From Terriglobia bacterium (GTDB taxonomy: Bacteria; Acidobacteriota; Terriglobia; Terriglobales; Acidobacteriaceae): 64,000 nt of DNA. Positions within the stretch are counted from its first letter, which is position 1. The number at the start of each line of letters is the position of its first letter. Both the position numbers and the translations under genes were made by a program. Of this stretch, positions 1 through 8,017 are shown piece after piece. The notes under the pieces were generated by a model that saw only the letters and a list, made by a program, of their open reading frames with translations, was not told where the DNA came from and did not search any database. The DNA lies in NCBI GenBank assembly GCA_020072815.1, contig JAIQGE010000003.1, positions 62,001-126,000 of the forward strand. Direction: 5' to 3'.

Positions 1-2
1 GC

Positions 3-860
3 GGCGGCCGCGGCATCGGCCGCGCCGTTGCCCAAGCGCTCGCCGCTGCCGGGGCCGGCGTTGCCGTTCTTGCCCGTTCCAACAGCGAACTCGAAGAAAC
101 GGTCAGCTTGATCGAACAAAGCGGCGGCCAGGCGCGCGCTTACACCGCTGACGTCACGCATGCCGGCCAGGTGCACTCCGCCGTCCGCGAGATGGAGCAA
201 TCTCTGGGACCGGTGGACATCCTGGTCAACAACGCCGGTGACGTAAAACCGTTTGGTCCGCTATGGGAAACCGACGCAGAAGAATGGTGGCGCAGCCTGG
301 AAGTCAATGTCCGCGGGCCGATGCTGTGCACTCGCGCTGTGCTGCCTGGCATGATCGCCCGCCGGCGCGGCCGCATCATCAACGTGGCCAGCGGCGTAGC
401 CACCATTTTTGCGCCGTATTATTCCAGTTACGTCGCCGGCAAGACGGCGCTGGTGCGGTTCACCGAATGCGTAGCGTTGGAAGCCAAGCCCCACGGCGTG
501 GCGCTGTTCTCCATCTCGCCCGGCACCGTGCGTACGGCCATGGCCAGCTATTCGCTTGAGTCCGCGGAAGGCAAGAAGTGGCTGCCCTGGTTCGCGCAGA
601 TTTTTGACCAGCACATTGACGTGCCTGCCGAGCGTCCCGCGCAACTGGTGCTCACGCTGGCTTCCGGCCGGGCTGACGCTCTCTCCGGCCGCATGATTTC
701 CATTTTCGACGACCTGGAAGTGCTGCTGAAGAACGCCGCCGAAATCGAGCGGCAGAATCTTTACTCCCTGAAGATGGACAAGCTCGCGAATGCCGGAAGC
801 AATCCTGCGCTTGCGGTGCTAGATGCCGCCCGTCAGGCCGCGGACGAACAGAAAAAGTAA
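3..860 (+). CDS. SDR-family oxidoreductase, 5' end outside window
   Basis: This is a short-chain dehydrogenase/reductase whose first residues lie beyond the left edge. The open frame runs from the first bases and begins inside the glycine-rich cofactor loop (GGRGIGRAVA). It is followed by the NNAG motif ('DILVNNAGDV') and the catalytic part 'INVASG...YYSSYVAGKTALVRF', which supplies Ser, Tyr and Lys (YxxxK as Y-V-A-G-K). These are the classical SDR landmarks, so an NAD(P)-dependent alcohol/ketone oxidoreductase is expected; the substrate cannot be told. The C-terminus (about 60 residues after 'GRMISIFDD') is longer than in FabG-type proteins. It ends 19 bp before a convergent gene. Confidence 0.85.
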   Translation, partial: GGRGIGRAVAQALAAAGAGVAVLARSNSELEETVSLIEQSGGQARAYTADVTHAGQVHSAVREMEQSLGPVDILVNNAGDVKPFGPLWETDAEEWWRSLEVNVRGPMLCTRAVLPGMIARRRGRIINVASGVATIFAPYYSSYVAGKTALVRFTECVALEAKPHGVALFSISPGTVRTAMASYSLESAEGKKWLPWFAQIFDQHIDVPAERPAQLVLTLASGRADALSGRMISIFDDLEVLLKNAAEIERQNLYSLKMDKLANAGSNPALAVLDAARQAADEQKK

Positions 861-879
861 CCGATGCTCGCCGACCGCG

Positions 880-2751
880 CTACTTCACCAGCGCATCCAA
901 CCGCCTCTCTGTCTGCTCATGCAAGTCCGGTGGCGCGCCGTAGAACACGCTCGCCGTCTTGCCTGATCGATCAAACAGGAACATGGTCGGCACCGACGTG
1001 ATGTCGCCGAAAGCCAGCGCTGTCGGCGCGTCGGTGATGGCCCAATGCAGATCAGGACTGAGCGACGCGACCGTCTCTTTGATCTTGTCCTCCGGCGACT
1101 CCACCGCCAGCGCGACGATCGCGATGTTGTCTCCATATTTCTGTTTGAGTTGGCCCAGCCACTCCAGGGTTGAGCGGCACGGCGGGCACCACGTGGCCCA
1201 GAATTCCACCATCACCACGCGTCCGGAAAGCTGTTCCGCTGTGAGCGGCTGGCCGTTCAGATCAGTCAGCGTGAACTTGGGCAACGACGCAATCTGCGTC
1301 AGGTCCGCGCTGGTCGCCGCGTGTTCCCGGCTGACAATATCCTTTCTCCCGGCCAGAATGAGATCAATCATGCGCGAGAGGTCCGCTTTGAATTTGGCCT
1401 GGCTCTCGGCCTTGCGCCACGGAGCATAACGTCCGGTGCCTTCTTTTTCGCCGAAGTAGCCAAACTCGCGCGGGGCCGCCACCAGCACGTCGTCCACGAA
1501 CACCGCCGGATATCCCTTCACGCCAAAGCGGTCGGCTAGCTTGGACCCGCCAAAATTCTCGCTGACAAACGTCACGCGTCCCGGATACTTGGCGGCAACT
1601 TCCTGTACCAGCAAACTTGCTGGGTCTGAGATATTTCAAGTGTAGGGCCAGCGCACCAGCGTGACGTCCACCGTCTTGCCGGACGCGCGATGCAGCGGCC
1701 CCGCCGGCTTGAGCGCCGCGTAATACGCCGGCAGCACCTGCTCCACGATGACCTGCGCGCTGCGCAACTCGTCCGCGCTGGGCGCCGAGCCGTCGGTGTG
1801 GGCGATCTGGGACTGCGCTCGTTCAATAAAGATCTGGGCGATGGAATCATCGCGCCTGGAAGCCGCCAGCTTCTTCTGCTCAACGGCAATGGCATTTTTC
1901 ACCCGGACCTGCTTGGCCGCATCGAGCGCAGCGGCATCCAGCATTCCGTAATGCCGCGTGGCTTCCAGATACACGTAGAGCGCGCCGGCATAGGCTTTGC
2001 GCGCGTCCAGTTCGTTGGCCAGTTTGATGGTGGAATTCAACGCGATGAACCGCGGATGCATATCAATGGACTTGGGCGGCTGGAAAGCCGCGTTGGTCTT
2101 CTCCTGTAGCCGCTGCAACTCCGGCAGATAGGAGCGCAAGGGAAACGCCGCAGACGGGCGCGGAAGCTTCAACGTGGCAAGGAAGCTGGCAAACTCAGCC
2201 TCGCCCTGCGCCTGGCCCATATAGAAGAGGCCGTCTTTGGGCCCGGTAGCCGTGGCAAATCCGCGGCTGCCTTCCATCAGCGGGATGGCTTTGGCCTGCG
2301 CCGCTTCTGACAACGCCCGCACCGCCGCCGGCGACCGCGTCCATGTGCGCTGCCGCGCCTTCTCATCCAGCGCCGTGAGTTGCAGGCTGGCCTGGCCCCA
2401 TTCCGCTTCGAACGCCGGCAAGCCGCTCTTCACCGTCTCTGCTTTTTCGTCCGCGCACCGCACACCGTGAAGCAGGTTGGTGGCTTGGGCCAGGCGCTCC
2501 AGGCTTACATAGAGCTGCCCGGCGCTGAGCGCGTCTTGCGTGCCCTTCAACGCGTCACCCACCATGCCGCCGATGTTGGGAAAGTCAGGATTATTGATTG
2601 GCTTGTCTTTGAGCGATTGTTGCAGACGGTCAGCTTCCGCCTTGACTTGCGAAGCAGCGTCTTGAGCGGTTGCCCATCCGGCAACCAAGAGGACCAAAAC
2701 AATCGTGAGGAACGGCAAGCATCGCGATGAAGGCGTATGTGTACGGATCAA
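880..2751 (-). CDS. Putative exported selenoprotein: helical domain + Sec-containing thioredoxin-like domain + TlpA-type thioredoxin domain
   Basis: One frame runs from a TTG start at 2751 (AAGGAG at 2757-2762, 5 nt away) to 880 and is interrupted only by TGA at 1636-1638. If TGA is selenocysteine the product is 623 aa. It has a signal peptide (residues 1-29, ending ATA-Q), a helical region (about 30-355), a thioredoxin-like domain starting 'VDVTLVRWPYT' with Sec at 372 and a cis-Pro loop (GYPAVF, Pro415), and a second TlpA/ResA-like domain with WCPPC (Cys522/Cys525) and cis-Pro588. The first thioredoxin-like domain has no CxxC. Splitting at the TGA would cut that domain after its first strand, and the downstream part has only a TTG inside the fold with no AGGAG. 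A SECIS-like hairpin follows. Function inferred: periplasmic thiol/selenol redox protein. The alternative is a nonsense mutation or sequencing error. Confidence 0.72.
1608..1623 (-). promoter_or_regulatory. SECIS-like hairpin downstream of in-frame UGA
   Basis: On the minus-strand mRNA the 12 nt after the UGA are followed by a perfect 6-bp stem CCAGCA/UGCUGG closing a loop AGUU. The loop begins 18 nt after the UGA. Bacterial SECIS elements (E. coli fdhF is the model) are stem-loops inside the reading frame with about 11 nt between UGA and stem and a GU in the apical loop, so spacing and loop both fit. The local codons (AAT, TCA, GCA, AGT, TTG, GTA) are A/T-richer than the rest of this GC-rich gene, as expected if RNA structure constrains them. 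SelB binding is inferred. Confidence 0.65.
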
Positions 2752-2896
2752 GCAGGCTCCTTGCGCCGGCGAACGCGCTGAATCTTGGACGCATCGTTAC
2801 CGCGGACGTGAGCCGAAACGAGGAATCAACTATTCGATTAAGTGGCAGGTTTCGCGAAACCTGCATGGCCAAATCGTCCGGAGCGAAGGACTCGGC

Positions 2897-3685
2897 CTAG
2901 CTTGGCGGCGCCATCACTATCGGCATGGTCGGCGTCTGGCTGCCCCCGCGAGGCTCTATCGTCACCGCGAACATCTTCGCCTGGATCCCTTGCGTATCGA
3001 ACTGGTGCATAATCATGCCGCCGCCAAAGCGATCGGGAGAAAAAGTGCCGGCAGGCATGGGCGCCGCGCCGTTCATGGGAATCAGCCACAGCTCATAGAC
3101 TTTGTCGTCAGGCAGCGGCGCGACGTTGCTGGCAAAAAGCAGTACGCGGCCTTTTTCCCGGTCATACATGGTTTTCATCTGTGACGCCGGCGGAGTCTTG
3201 GCGGCCACCAGCGTCATATGCTCGGCTTTAGGATTTTGCAGAAGCTCCAGCACTGCTCTTGCATGTTCGTTTTGCTTGCTGAGGTCCTCCACTTTGCTGG
3301 TAAGACTCGCATTCCTGTCCTTCAGCCCTTGCACTTCGCGCAGCAAGCTGAAACTGGCGATCGCCAAGATGATGGCTGCCGTAATCGGCACCAGGGTGAA
3401 CCAGCGGAACCGCAAGCGGCCCACCACCTGGGTTCTCTGTCGTTCCCCTCGGCGCGGCTCCGCCGCCACCGCCTGAATCAATCGCAGACGGGCGCGTTGC
3501 GGAGGCTGCGGCCCCGTCGCCGACAGTGCCAGCAGCGCCGCGTCCGCCCGAAAAGCTTCCAGCTCGCGACGGCATTCGCCGCATGTGCCCAAGTGCGCCT
3601 CCAGTTCGGCCAGCTCCTGCCGGTCGTCGAGCGCGTCCATGGCGTAGAGCGCCAGAGCATCAGCGAATTGTGCGTGGTCCTTCAT
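2897..3685 (-). CDS. Anti-sigma factor, zinc-finger/RskA-like
   Basis: This 262-residue membrane anti-sigma factor is expected to hold the adjacent ECF sigma factor inactive. The N-terminal ZAS domain has His31-x3-Cys35-x2-Cys38. One membrane helix lies at about residues 95-115, followed by a short coiled coil (116-150). The periplasmic part has the RskA C-terminal look ('VYELWLIPMNG', then a methionine-rich end). Its start codon overlaps the sigma factor stop by 4 nt (ATGA), which implies translational coupling. The next gene downstream, the putative selenoprotein, begins 145 bp after its stop. Confidence 0.88.
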   Translation of the reverse strand: MKDHAQFADALALYAMDALDDRQELAELEAHLGTCGECRRELEAFRADAALLALSATGPQPPQRARLRLIQAVAAEPRRGERQRTQVVGRLRFRWFTLVPITAAIILAIASFSLLREVQGLKDRNASLTSKVEDLSKQNEHARAVLELLQNPKAEHMTLVAAKTPPASQMKTMYDREKGRVLLFASNVAPLPDDKVYELWLIPMNGAAPMPAGTFSPDRFGGGMIMHQFDTQGIQAKMFAVTIEPRGGSQTPTMPIVMAPPS

Positions 3686-4233
3686 GCGAATGCTTTTCTC
3701 AGCGCCAGCAACCCGGTGCGTATGCGGGTCTTCACCGTGCCCAGCGGGTCTCCGGTTTTGCCGGCAATTTCCGAATGCGTCATGCCTTCAAAGAAGGCCA
3801 TCTCCAGGCTTTTGCGTTGTTCCTGCGGAAGCCCGGCCAGCACGCCGCGGACTTTCTCCACCGCCAGCCGCCGCGCCGACTCGTCTTCCAGGTTCACCTT
3901 GGTGGCGATGGGCAGCTCGCTAATGTTGTCTTCAAACGGCCGCTTGCGCAGCAGATCAATGGCCCGGTTGCGGGCGATCACCGCCAGCCACGGCGCCAGC
4001 CGTCCGCGATCAGCGTCAAATGCCTGGGGATTGCGCCACAGCTGCAAGAACACTTCCTGGAGCACGTCTTCGGCAGCCGAGGTGTCGCCGAGCACACGCA
4101 CGGCCACGCCGTACACGATACCGGAATAGCCGTCATACAACTCGGACATGGCGCTTTCGTCCCCGGCGCGTATGCGCGTGATCAAGGCCCCTTCGTCTTT
4201 TGTGTTGGACGCTTGCGTGCCACTCGCGCGCAT
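3682..4233 (-). CDS. ECF RNA polymerase sigma factor, SigK-like
   Basis: This 183-aa sigma-70 family ECF factor has region 2 at about residues 25-95 ('DESAMSELYDGYSG ... EDVLQEVFLQLW ... PWLAVIARNRAIDLLRKR'). Region 4 covers about 130-180 ('LPQEQRKSLEMAFFEGMTHSEIA', 'GTVKTRIRTGLLALRKAF'). The frame stays open far upstream, but ATG 4233 is chosen because the conserved domain begins about 20 residues later and an AAGGA lies 11 nt upstream. It is cotranscribed with the anti-sigma gene that follows. The SigK/RskA pairing is inferred from the partner type. Its targets are unknown; autoregulation from the 4234-4522 intergenic region is likely. Confidence 0.9.
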   Translation of the reverse strand: MRASGTQASNTKDEGALITRIRAGDESAMSELYDGYSGIVYGVAVRVLGDTSAAEDVLQEVFLQLWRNPQAFDADRGRLAPWLAVIARNRAIDLLRKRPFEDNISELPIATKVNLEDESARRLAVEKVRGVLAGLPQEQRKSLEMAFFEGMTHSEIAGKTGDPLGTVKTRIRTGLLALRKAFA

Positions 4234-4403
4234 GGACTCACTTTTCCTTAGAAGTACGGGGATCACTTGGGAACGGATTGAAGCAAATTGCACACAGACC
4301 AATCGCCGAGCGCACCAGATTCGCCGGCGGTTTGTCGCGTAGCGACCACATACAACATTACCAACAAGATCACGGAGAGACAAATCGTCTCGCGAACTCG
4401 TGT

Positions 4404-4469
4404 GGCACAGGCACCGGGGTTCCCAGCACGCGCTTCGCGTGACGGGGTGGAACCACTCTTGCCTGTGCC
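4404..4469. repeat. Nested 66-bp inverted-repeat element
   Basis: Between the divergent sigma and hydrolase genes there is a three-tier palindrome. The outer arms GGCACAGGCA/TGCCTGTGCC (10 bp, perfect) enclose GGTTCC/GGAACC, which encloses CACGCG-CTT-CGCGTG. The whole can fold as one long stem with internal loops in DNA or RNA. It ends 53 bp before the chosen hydrolase start, so it lies in the leader or promoter of that gene. It looks like a REP/BIME-type dispersed element rather than a terminator, as no T-run follows. Confidence 0.7.
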
Positions 4470-4522
4470 TCTCAATTTGCGAAGGACGGTTGGGCTTCGA
4501 TCCATCGTGGTACCATCTCGGC

Positions 4523-5476
4523 ATGCGAACCCGAATCGCCTTGCTCCTTCCGATTTTTCTTTTGCTTTCCTGGCTGGCTTCTGCCGCGCAAACCCCCGAT
4601 TTCACCGTGAAAAAACTGGCTGACGGCGTGTATGCAGCCGTTTCCCCCGACCGCAGCAAAGCCGGCAGCAACGCCGGATTCATCGTCGGCCCCAACGGCG
4701 TGGTGGTTGTGGATACCTTCGTGGACGTGTCTCCAGCCCGCGATCTGCTCGCCGAGATTCGCAAAGTCACCGATCTGCCCATTCGTTTCGTGGTGAACAC
4801 GCATTACCACCTGGACCACACCGGCGGAAACGCCGTCTTCACCAAAGAAGGCGCCACGATACTGGCGCAGCGTAACCTGCGCGGCTGGCTGCGCACGGAG
4901 AACCTCAAGTTTTTCGGCGCAACTCCCAAACCGGAAGACAAGGCCCGCGTGGAAGCCCTGGTTTTGCCGGACGAGACGTACACTGACGCCGTGGACATCT
5001 ACCTGGGTCCTCGCAAGGTCGAAGTTCGCTACATGCTGGGCCACACCGGCGGCGACTCCGTGGTCCTCGTCCCAGACGCCAACGTGGTCTTCGGCGGTGA
5101 CCTCATCTGGCAAAAGCATCTCCCCAATCTGATTGACGCCACCACTGACGCTTGGGTGAAAACCCTGGAAATGCTGCTGGCCGATCATCCCACAGCAACG
5201 TTTGTCTCCGGACATGGTGACGTGGCCACCGCAGCCGACGTGCGCGACTTCCACGATTACCTGGTCGCGCTTCGAGAAGCCGTGGCCAAAGCGCAGGCGG
5301 CAGGGAAGTCCGGCCAGGATTTGCAGGACGCGGTTCTGCCCCAGCTCAAAGAAAAGTACGGCGACTGGGGATTCTTTAACGGCTTTTCCGTTCGCAACAT
5401 TCCGCAGACTGCGGCGGAGTTGAAAGGCGAAAAGAAAGTCCCTGTCCCGGTCGCGGACGGCGGCCCCGCAAAGTAG
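4523..5476 (+). CDS. Exported metallo-beta-lactamase-fold hydrolase
   Basis: This 317-aa protein starts at ATG 4523, directly at a signal peptide ('MRTRIALLLPIFLLLSWLAS', cleavage near AAQ). The frame is open further upstream, but that part would extend through the palindromic element. The zinc signature H94-x-H96-x-D98-H99 (THYHLDHTGG) and a later 'GHTGGDSVV' give the usual MBL metal ligands; 'VFGGDLIW' and 'SGHGDVA' follow. It resembles the periplasmic MBL-fold proteins annotated as SoxH-like or quinoprotein-relay hydrolases. The substrate is unknown. It is followed after 42 bp by a secreted peptidase on the same strand. Confidence 0.85.
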   Translation: MRTRIALLLPIFLLLSWLASAAQTPDFTVKKLADGVYAAVSPDRSKAGSNAGFIVGPNGVVVVDTFVDVSPARDLLAEIRKVTDLPIRFVVNTHYHLDHTGGNAVFTKEGATILAQRNLRGWLRTENLKFFGATPKPEDKARVEALVLPDETYTDAVDIYLGPRKVEVRYMLGHTGGDSVVLVPDANVVFGGDLIWQKHLPNLIDATTDAWVKTLEMLLADHPTATFVSGHGDVATAADVRDFHDYLVALREAVAKAQAAGKSGQDLQDAVLPQLKEKYGDWGFFNGFSVRNIPQTAAELKGEKKVPVPVADGGPAK

Positions 5477-5518
5477 GAACCAAGAGGCACGCTCAACGAT
5501 CAAGGAAAGGCAGCCCCC

Positions 5519-7639
5519 ATGGTCATCCGGTTTCCGTTGTCGCACAGTTTCAACCGCAGCCTGTTCGCCATTGCTCTCGCGTTCTTGCTTCAGCACCAAC
5601 TGGTCCGCGCGCAAACGCCGCTGCCGTCGCCGTCTCCCACCCGCCAGGACAACGTGCTGGACGTGATTCACGGCCTGGAGCTTGTGGACCCGTATCGCTG
5701 GCTGGAAGACCAGGACGGCGATGAGACGCGCAAGTGGGAAGCCGCACAGAACGCCTACATGCACTCTCTCCTGGACGGCCTGCCCATGCGGCCGCGGATT
5801 GCCAAGCGGCTTACGGAAATGCTGCATCACGATACCGTCGGGGCGCCGTTCTACGAAAGCGGATACTACTTCTTTGCCAAAAAAAGCGCTGATCAGGACC
5901 TTTCCAGCATCTACCGTCGCAAAGGCGCCGCCGGCGCGGACGAACTGCTCCTCGATCCGCATCCCATGAGTGCTGACCACACCGTCAGCGTTGGGATTCG
6001 CAGTGTGTCTCCTGACGCCGGCCTCATGCTCTATGCAGTCCGCCGCGGTGGCGAGGATGAAGTTGAACTCCGCATCATGGACCTGAGCAAGCACCATGAT
6101 CTGCCGGACGTCCTGCCCCGCGCGCTGTATTACGGCGGGTCGTGGAAGAAGGACCACAGCGGTTTCTTTTACACGCTGGCACGTCGCGACGTGGGCAAGC
6201 GCATTTACTACCACGCCCTTGGTACCGATCCCGCCAAGGACCCTGAGATCTTTGGAAAAGGCTACGGACCTGACATCTGGGTGCAATCTTTTGTTTCAGA
6301 AGACGGCAAGTATTTGCTGGTGGACGTGCAAGCGGGATGGGCCAAGAACGAATTCTTTGTCCGCAATCTCGCCGGCGACGGGGCTTTTCAGCCGCTGATT
6401 ACCGGGATTGACGCCCATTTCTCCGCGGCATTCGCCGGCGACTTTCTGATGGTCCAAACCGACTGGAAATCGCCCCGCGGCCGGATTCTCAAGATTGACC
6501 TTCATGATCCCAAGCCGGAGAAATGGCAGGAGGTTGTTCCTGCGGGCGCGGATTCCATTCAGAACTTCTCCGTCCTTGGTGGAAAACTGTTTGTGAATTA
6601 TCTCCACAATGTCACGTCCCACATCGCCATCTTCTCGCTGGACGGCAAGCCGATGGGCGAAGTTTCCTTGCCCTCGCTGGGTTCGGCCGGCGTATTCGGC
6701 CGGTTTGACCGCGATGAAGGCCTCCTTAGCTTTTCTTCGTACACCACGCCGGCTTCGGTCTATCGCTACTCGGCGTCCACCGGCAAACGCGAGCTGTGGT
6801 TCCGCAATCCTGTCCCGTTTGACTCCAGCCAGTATGAGATGGAACAGGTCTGGTTCACTTCCAAAGATGGCACGCGCGTTCCCATGTTTCTGGTCCATCG
6901 CAAGGGCTACAAGCCTGACGGCCACACGCCCACCATTCTTTACGGCTATGGCGGATTCAATGTCAGCCTGACGCCCGACTTCAACACCACCGCGGCGGCG
7001 TGGGTGGAGCAAGGCGGCGTTTATGCCGTCGCCAATCTTCGTGGCGGCTCTGAGTTCGGTGAAGCCTGGCACAAAGCCGGCATGCTCGACAAAAAGCAAA
7101 ACGTCTTTGACGATTTCATCGCCGCGGCCGAATGGCTCATCAAGAACAAGTACACGGAGCCCGACAAACTGGCGATCTGGGGCGGGAGCAACGGCGGACT
7201 GTTGATGGGCGCGGTGATGACCCAGCGGCCGGAATTGTTTCGCGCCGTCATTTGCGACCATCCTGATCTGGACATGGTCCGCTACTACAAATGGACCAGA
7301 AACAACAATCCGCCGGCGTTGCTGGAGTACGGCAATGCCGCCGATCCTGAACAGTTCAAGTTCCTCTACGCGTATTCGCCCTACCAGCACGTGCAGCCCA
7401 AAACCAAGTACCCGGCGGTGCTCTTTACCAGCGGCGACGCGGACACCCGCGTGCCACCCGAGCAGGCCCGCAAAATGGCGGCGCGCATGCAAGCCGCAAC
7501 CTCTTCTGGACTGCCGGTCCTGCTCATGTATGACAACAAAGCCGGACACTCCGGCGGCCGGCCCTTTAGCCAAATCGTGGACGAACTCGCCCTCAAGCTC
7601 TCCTTCCTGGCCTGGCAGCTCGGGATGAAAGAAAAGTAA
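5519..7639 (+). CDS. Prolyl oligopeptidase family serine peptidase (S9A), exported
   Basis: The protein has 706 aa with a signal peptide (residues 1-31, 'SLFAIALAFLLQHQLVRAQ'). The order is typical of prolyl oligopeptidase: an N-terminal segment 'DPYRWLED', a seven-bladed propeller (about 100-430), and a C-terminal alpha/beta hydrolase domain. The catalytic triad is visible as Ser557 in GGSNGG, Asp642 in 'DADTRVPP' and His677 in 'KAGHSGGRP'. Length matches the family (about 700 residues). It should cleave short proline-containing peptides in the periplasm. It lies 42 bp behind the MBL hydrolase and may be cotranscribed with it. Confidence 0.93.
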   Translation: MVIRFPLSHSFNRSLFAIALAFLLQHQLVRAQTPLPSPSPTRQDNVLDVIHGLELVDPYRWLEDQDGDETRKWEAAQNAYMHSLLDGLPMRPRIAKRLTEMLHHDTVGAPFYESGYYFFAKKSADQDLSSIYRRKGAAGADELLLDPHPMSADHTVSVGIRSVSPDAGLMLYAVRRGGEDEVELRIMDLSKHHDLPDVLPRALYYGGSWKKDHSGFFYTLARRDVGKRIYYHALGTDPAKDPEIFGKGYGPDIWVQSFVSEDGKYLLVDVQAGWAKNEFFVRNLAGDGAFQPLITGIDAHFSAAFAGDFLMVQTDWKSPRGRILKIDLHDPKPEKWQEVVPAGADSIQNFSVLGGKLFVNYLHNVTSHIAIFSLDGKPMGEVSLPSLGSAGVFGRFDRDEGLLSFSSYTTPASVYRYSASTGKRELWFRNPVPFDSSQYEMEQVWFTSKDGTRVPMFLVHRKGYKPDGHTPTILYGYGGFNVSLTPDFNTTAAAWVEQGGVYAVANLRGGSEFGEAWHKAGMLDKKQNVFDDFIAAAEWLIKNKYTEPDKLAIWGGSNGGLLMGAVMTQRPELFRAVICDHPDLDMVRYYKWTRNNNPPALLEYGNAADPEQFKFLYAYSPYQHVQPKTKYPAVLFTSGDADTRVPPEQARKMAARMQAATSSGLPVLLMYDNKAGHSGGRPFSQIVDELALKLSFLAWQLGMKEK

Positions 7640-7776
7640 TGAGAAATGGGCTTGAAGCGTGCTAATGTATGTCACCCACAGTTGGACACTCCGGTACCCC
7701 CATTTGTGGACTAACCCCTCGCTCAAGCCTCTGGTTCCGACTGGGCCGCTGAGCATGAAAAATAGGAGTAAGTCCA

Positions 7777-7956
7777 ATGACATTTGATCAAAATGACCAT
7801 GAGCTCAAGTTGCCTTGGACCAGCCTGGTGGTAGTCGTGTTCTTGTTTGCGGTTTCCGCCGCCGCTTATGTGCTGCCCTGGGTCCTGCCACCGCAAGCCA
7901 AGCAGAGAGCTTCAGCCTCTTCGGGCCAGCGCTATTCTGTTCCCGGTCAGCGCTAG
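7777..7956 (+). CDS. Small single-pass membrane protein, 59 aa
   Basis: A short reading frame starts at ATG 7777 with a strong AGGAG at 7764-7768, 8 nt upstream. The product has a polar N-terminus (MTFDQNDHELKLPW), one hydrophobic helix (about residues 15-37, 'SLVVVVFLFAVSAAAYVLPWVL') and a basic Ser/Gln-rich tail. No family was recognised. The ribosome site and clean membrane segment argue that it is real. It sits 61 bp upstream of the ceramidase-like gene on the same strand, so the two may be cotranscribed. Confidence 0.6.
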   Translation: MTFDQNDHELKLPWTSLVVVVFLFAVSAAAYVLPWVLPPQAKQRASASSGQRYSVPGQR

Positions 7957-8017
7957 TTTTTGTGCGGCCATTGCTGCCAGCTTTCTTTTCCTGCAGCCAT
8001 GGCCGTAGGATTGCCGC

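Noticed and set aside
1612-1614. Independent start (TTG) for the lower thioredoxin gene
   Set aside because: It would begin inside the helix of the first thioredoxin-like fold, has no ribosome site, and the frame continues upstream through a single TGA.
4234-4800. N-terminal extension of the sigma factor to 372 residues
   Set aside because: The extension covers the nested palindrome and MBL gene start, has no ribosome site and no similarity to sigma factors.
4472-6286. 604-residue open frame on the minus strand across the MBL and peptidase genes
   Set aside because: It lies fully opposite two clearly recognised genes; composition (His/Val/Arg-rich, no fold) is typical of an antisense shadow in GC-rich DNA.
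6296-7783. 495-residue minus-strand open frame opposite the prolyl oligopeptidase
   Set aside because: Shadow frame; the plus-strand product has the full catalytic triad.
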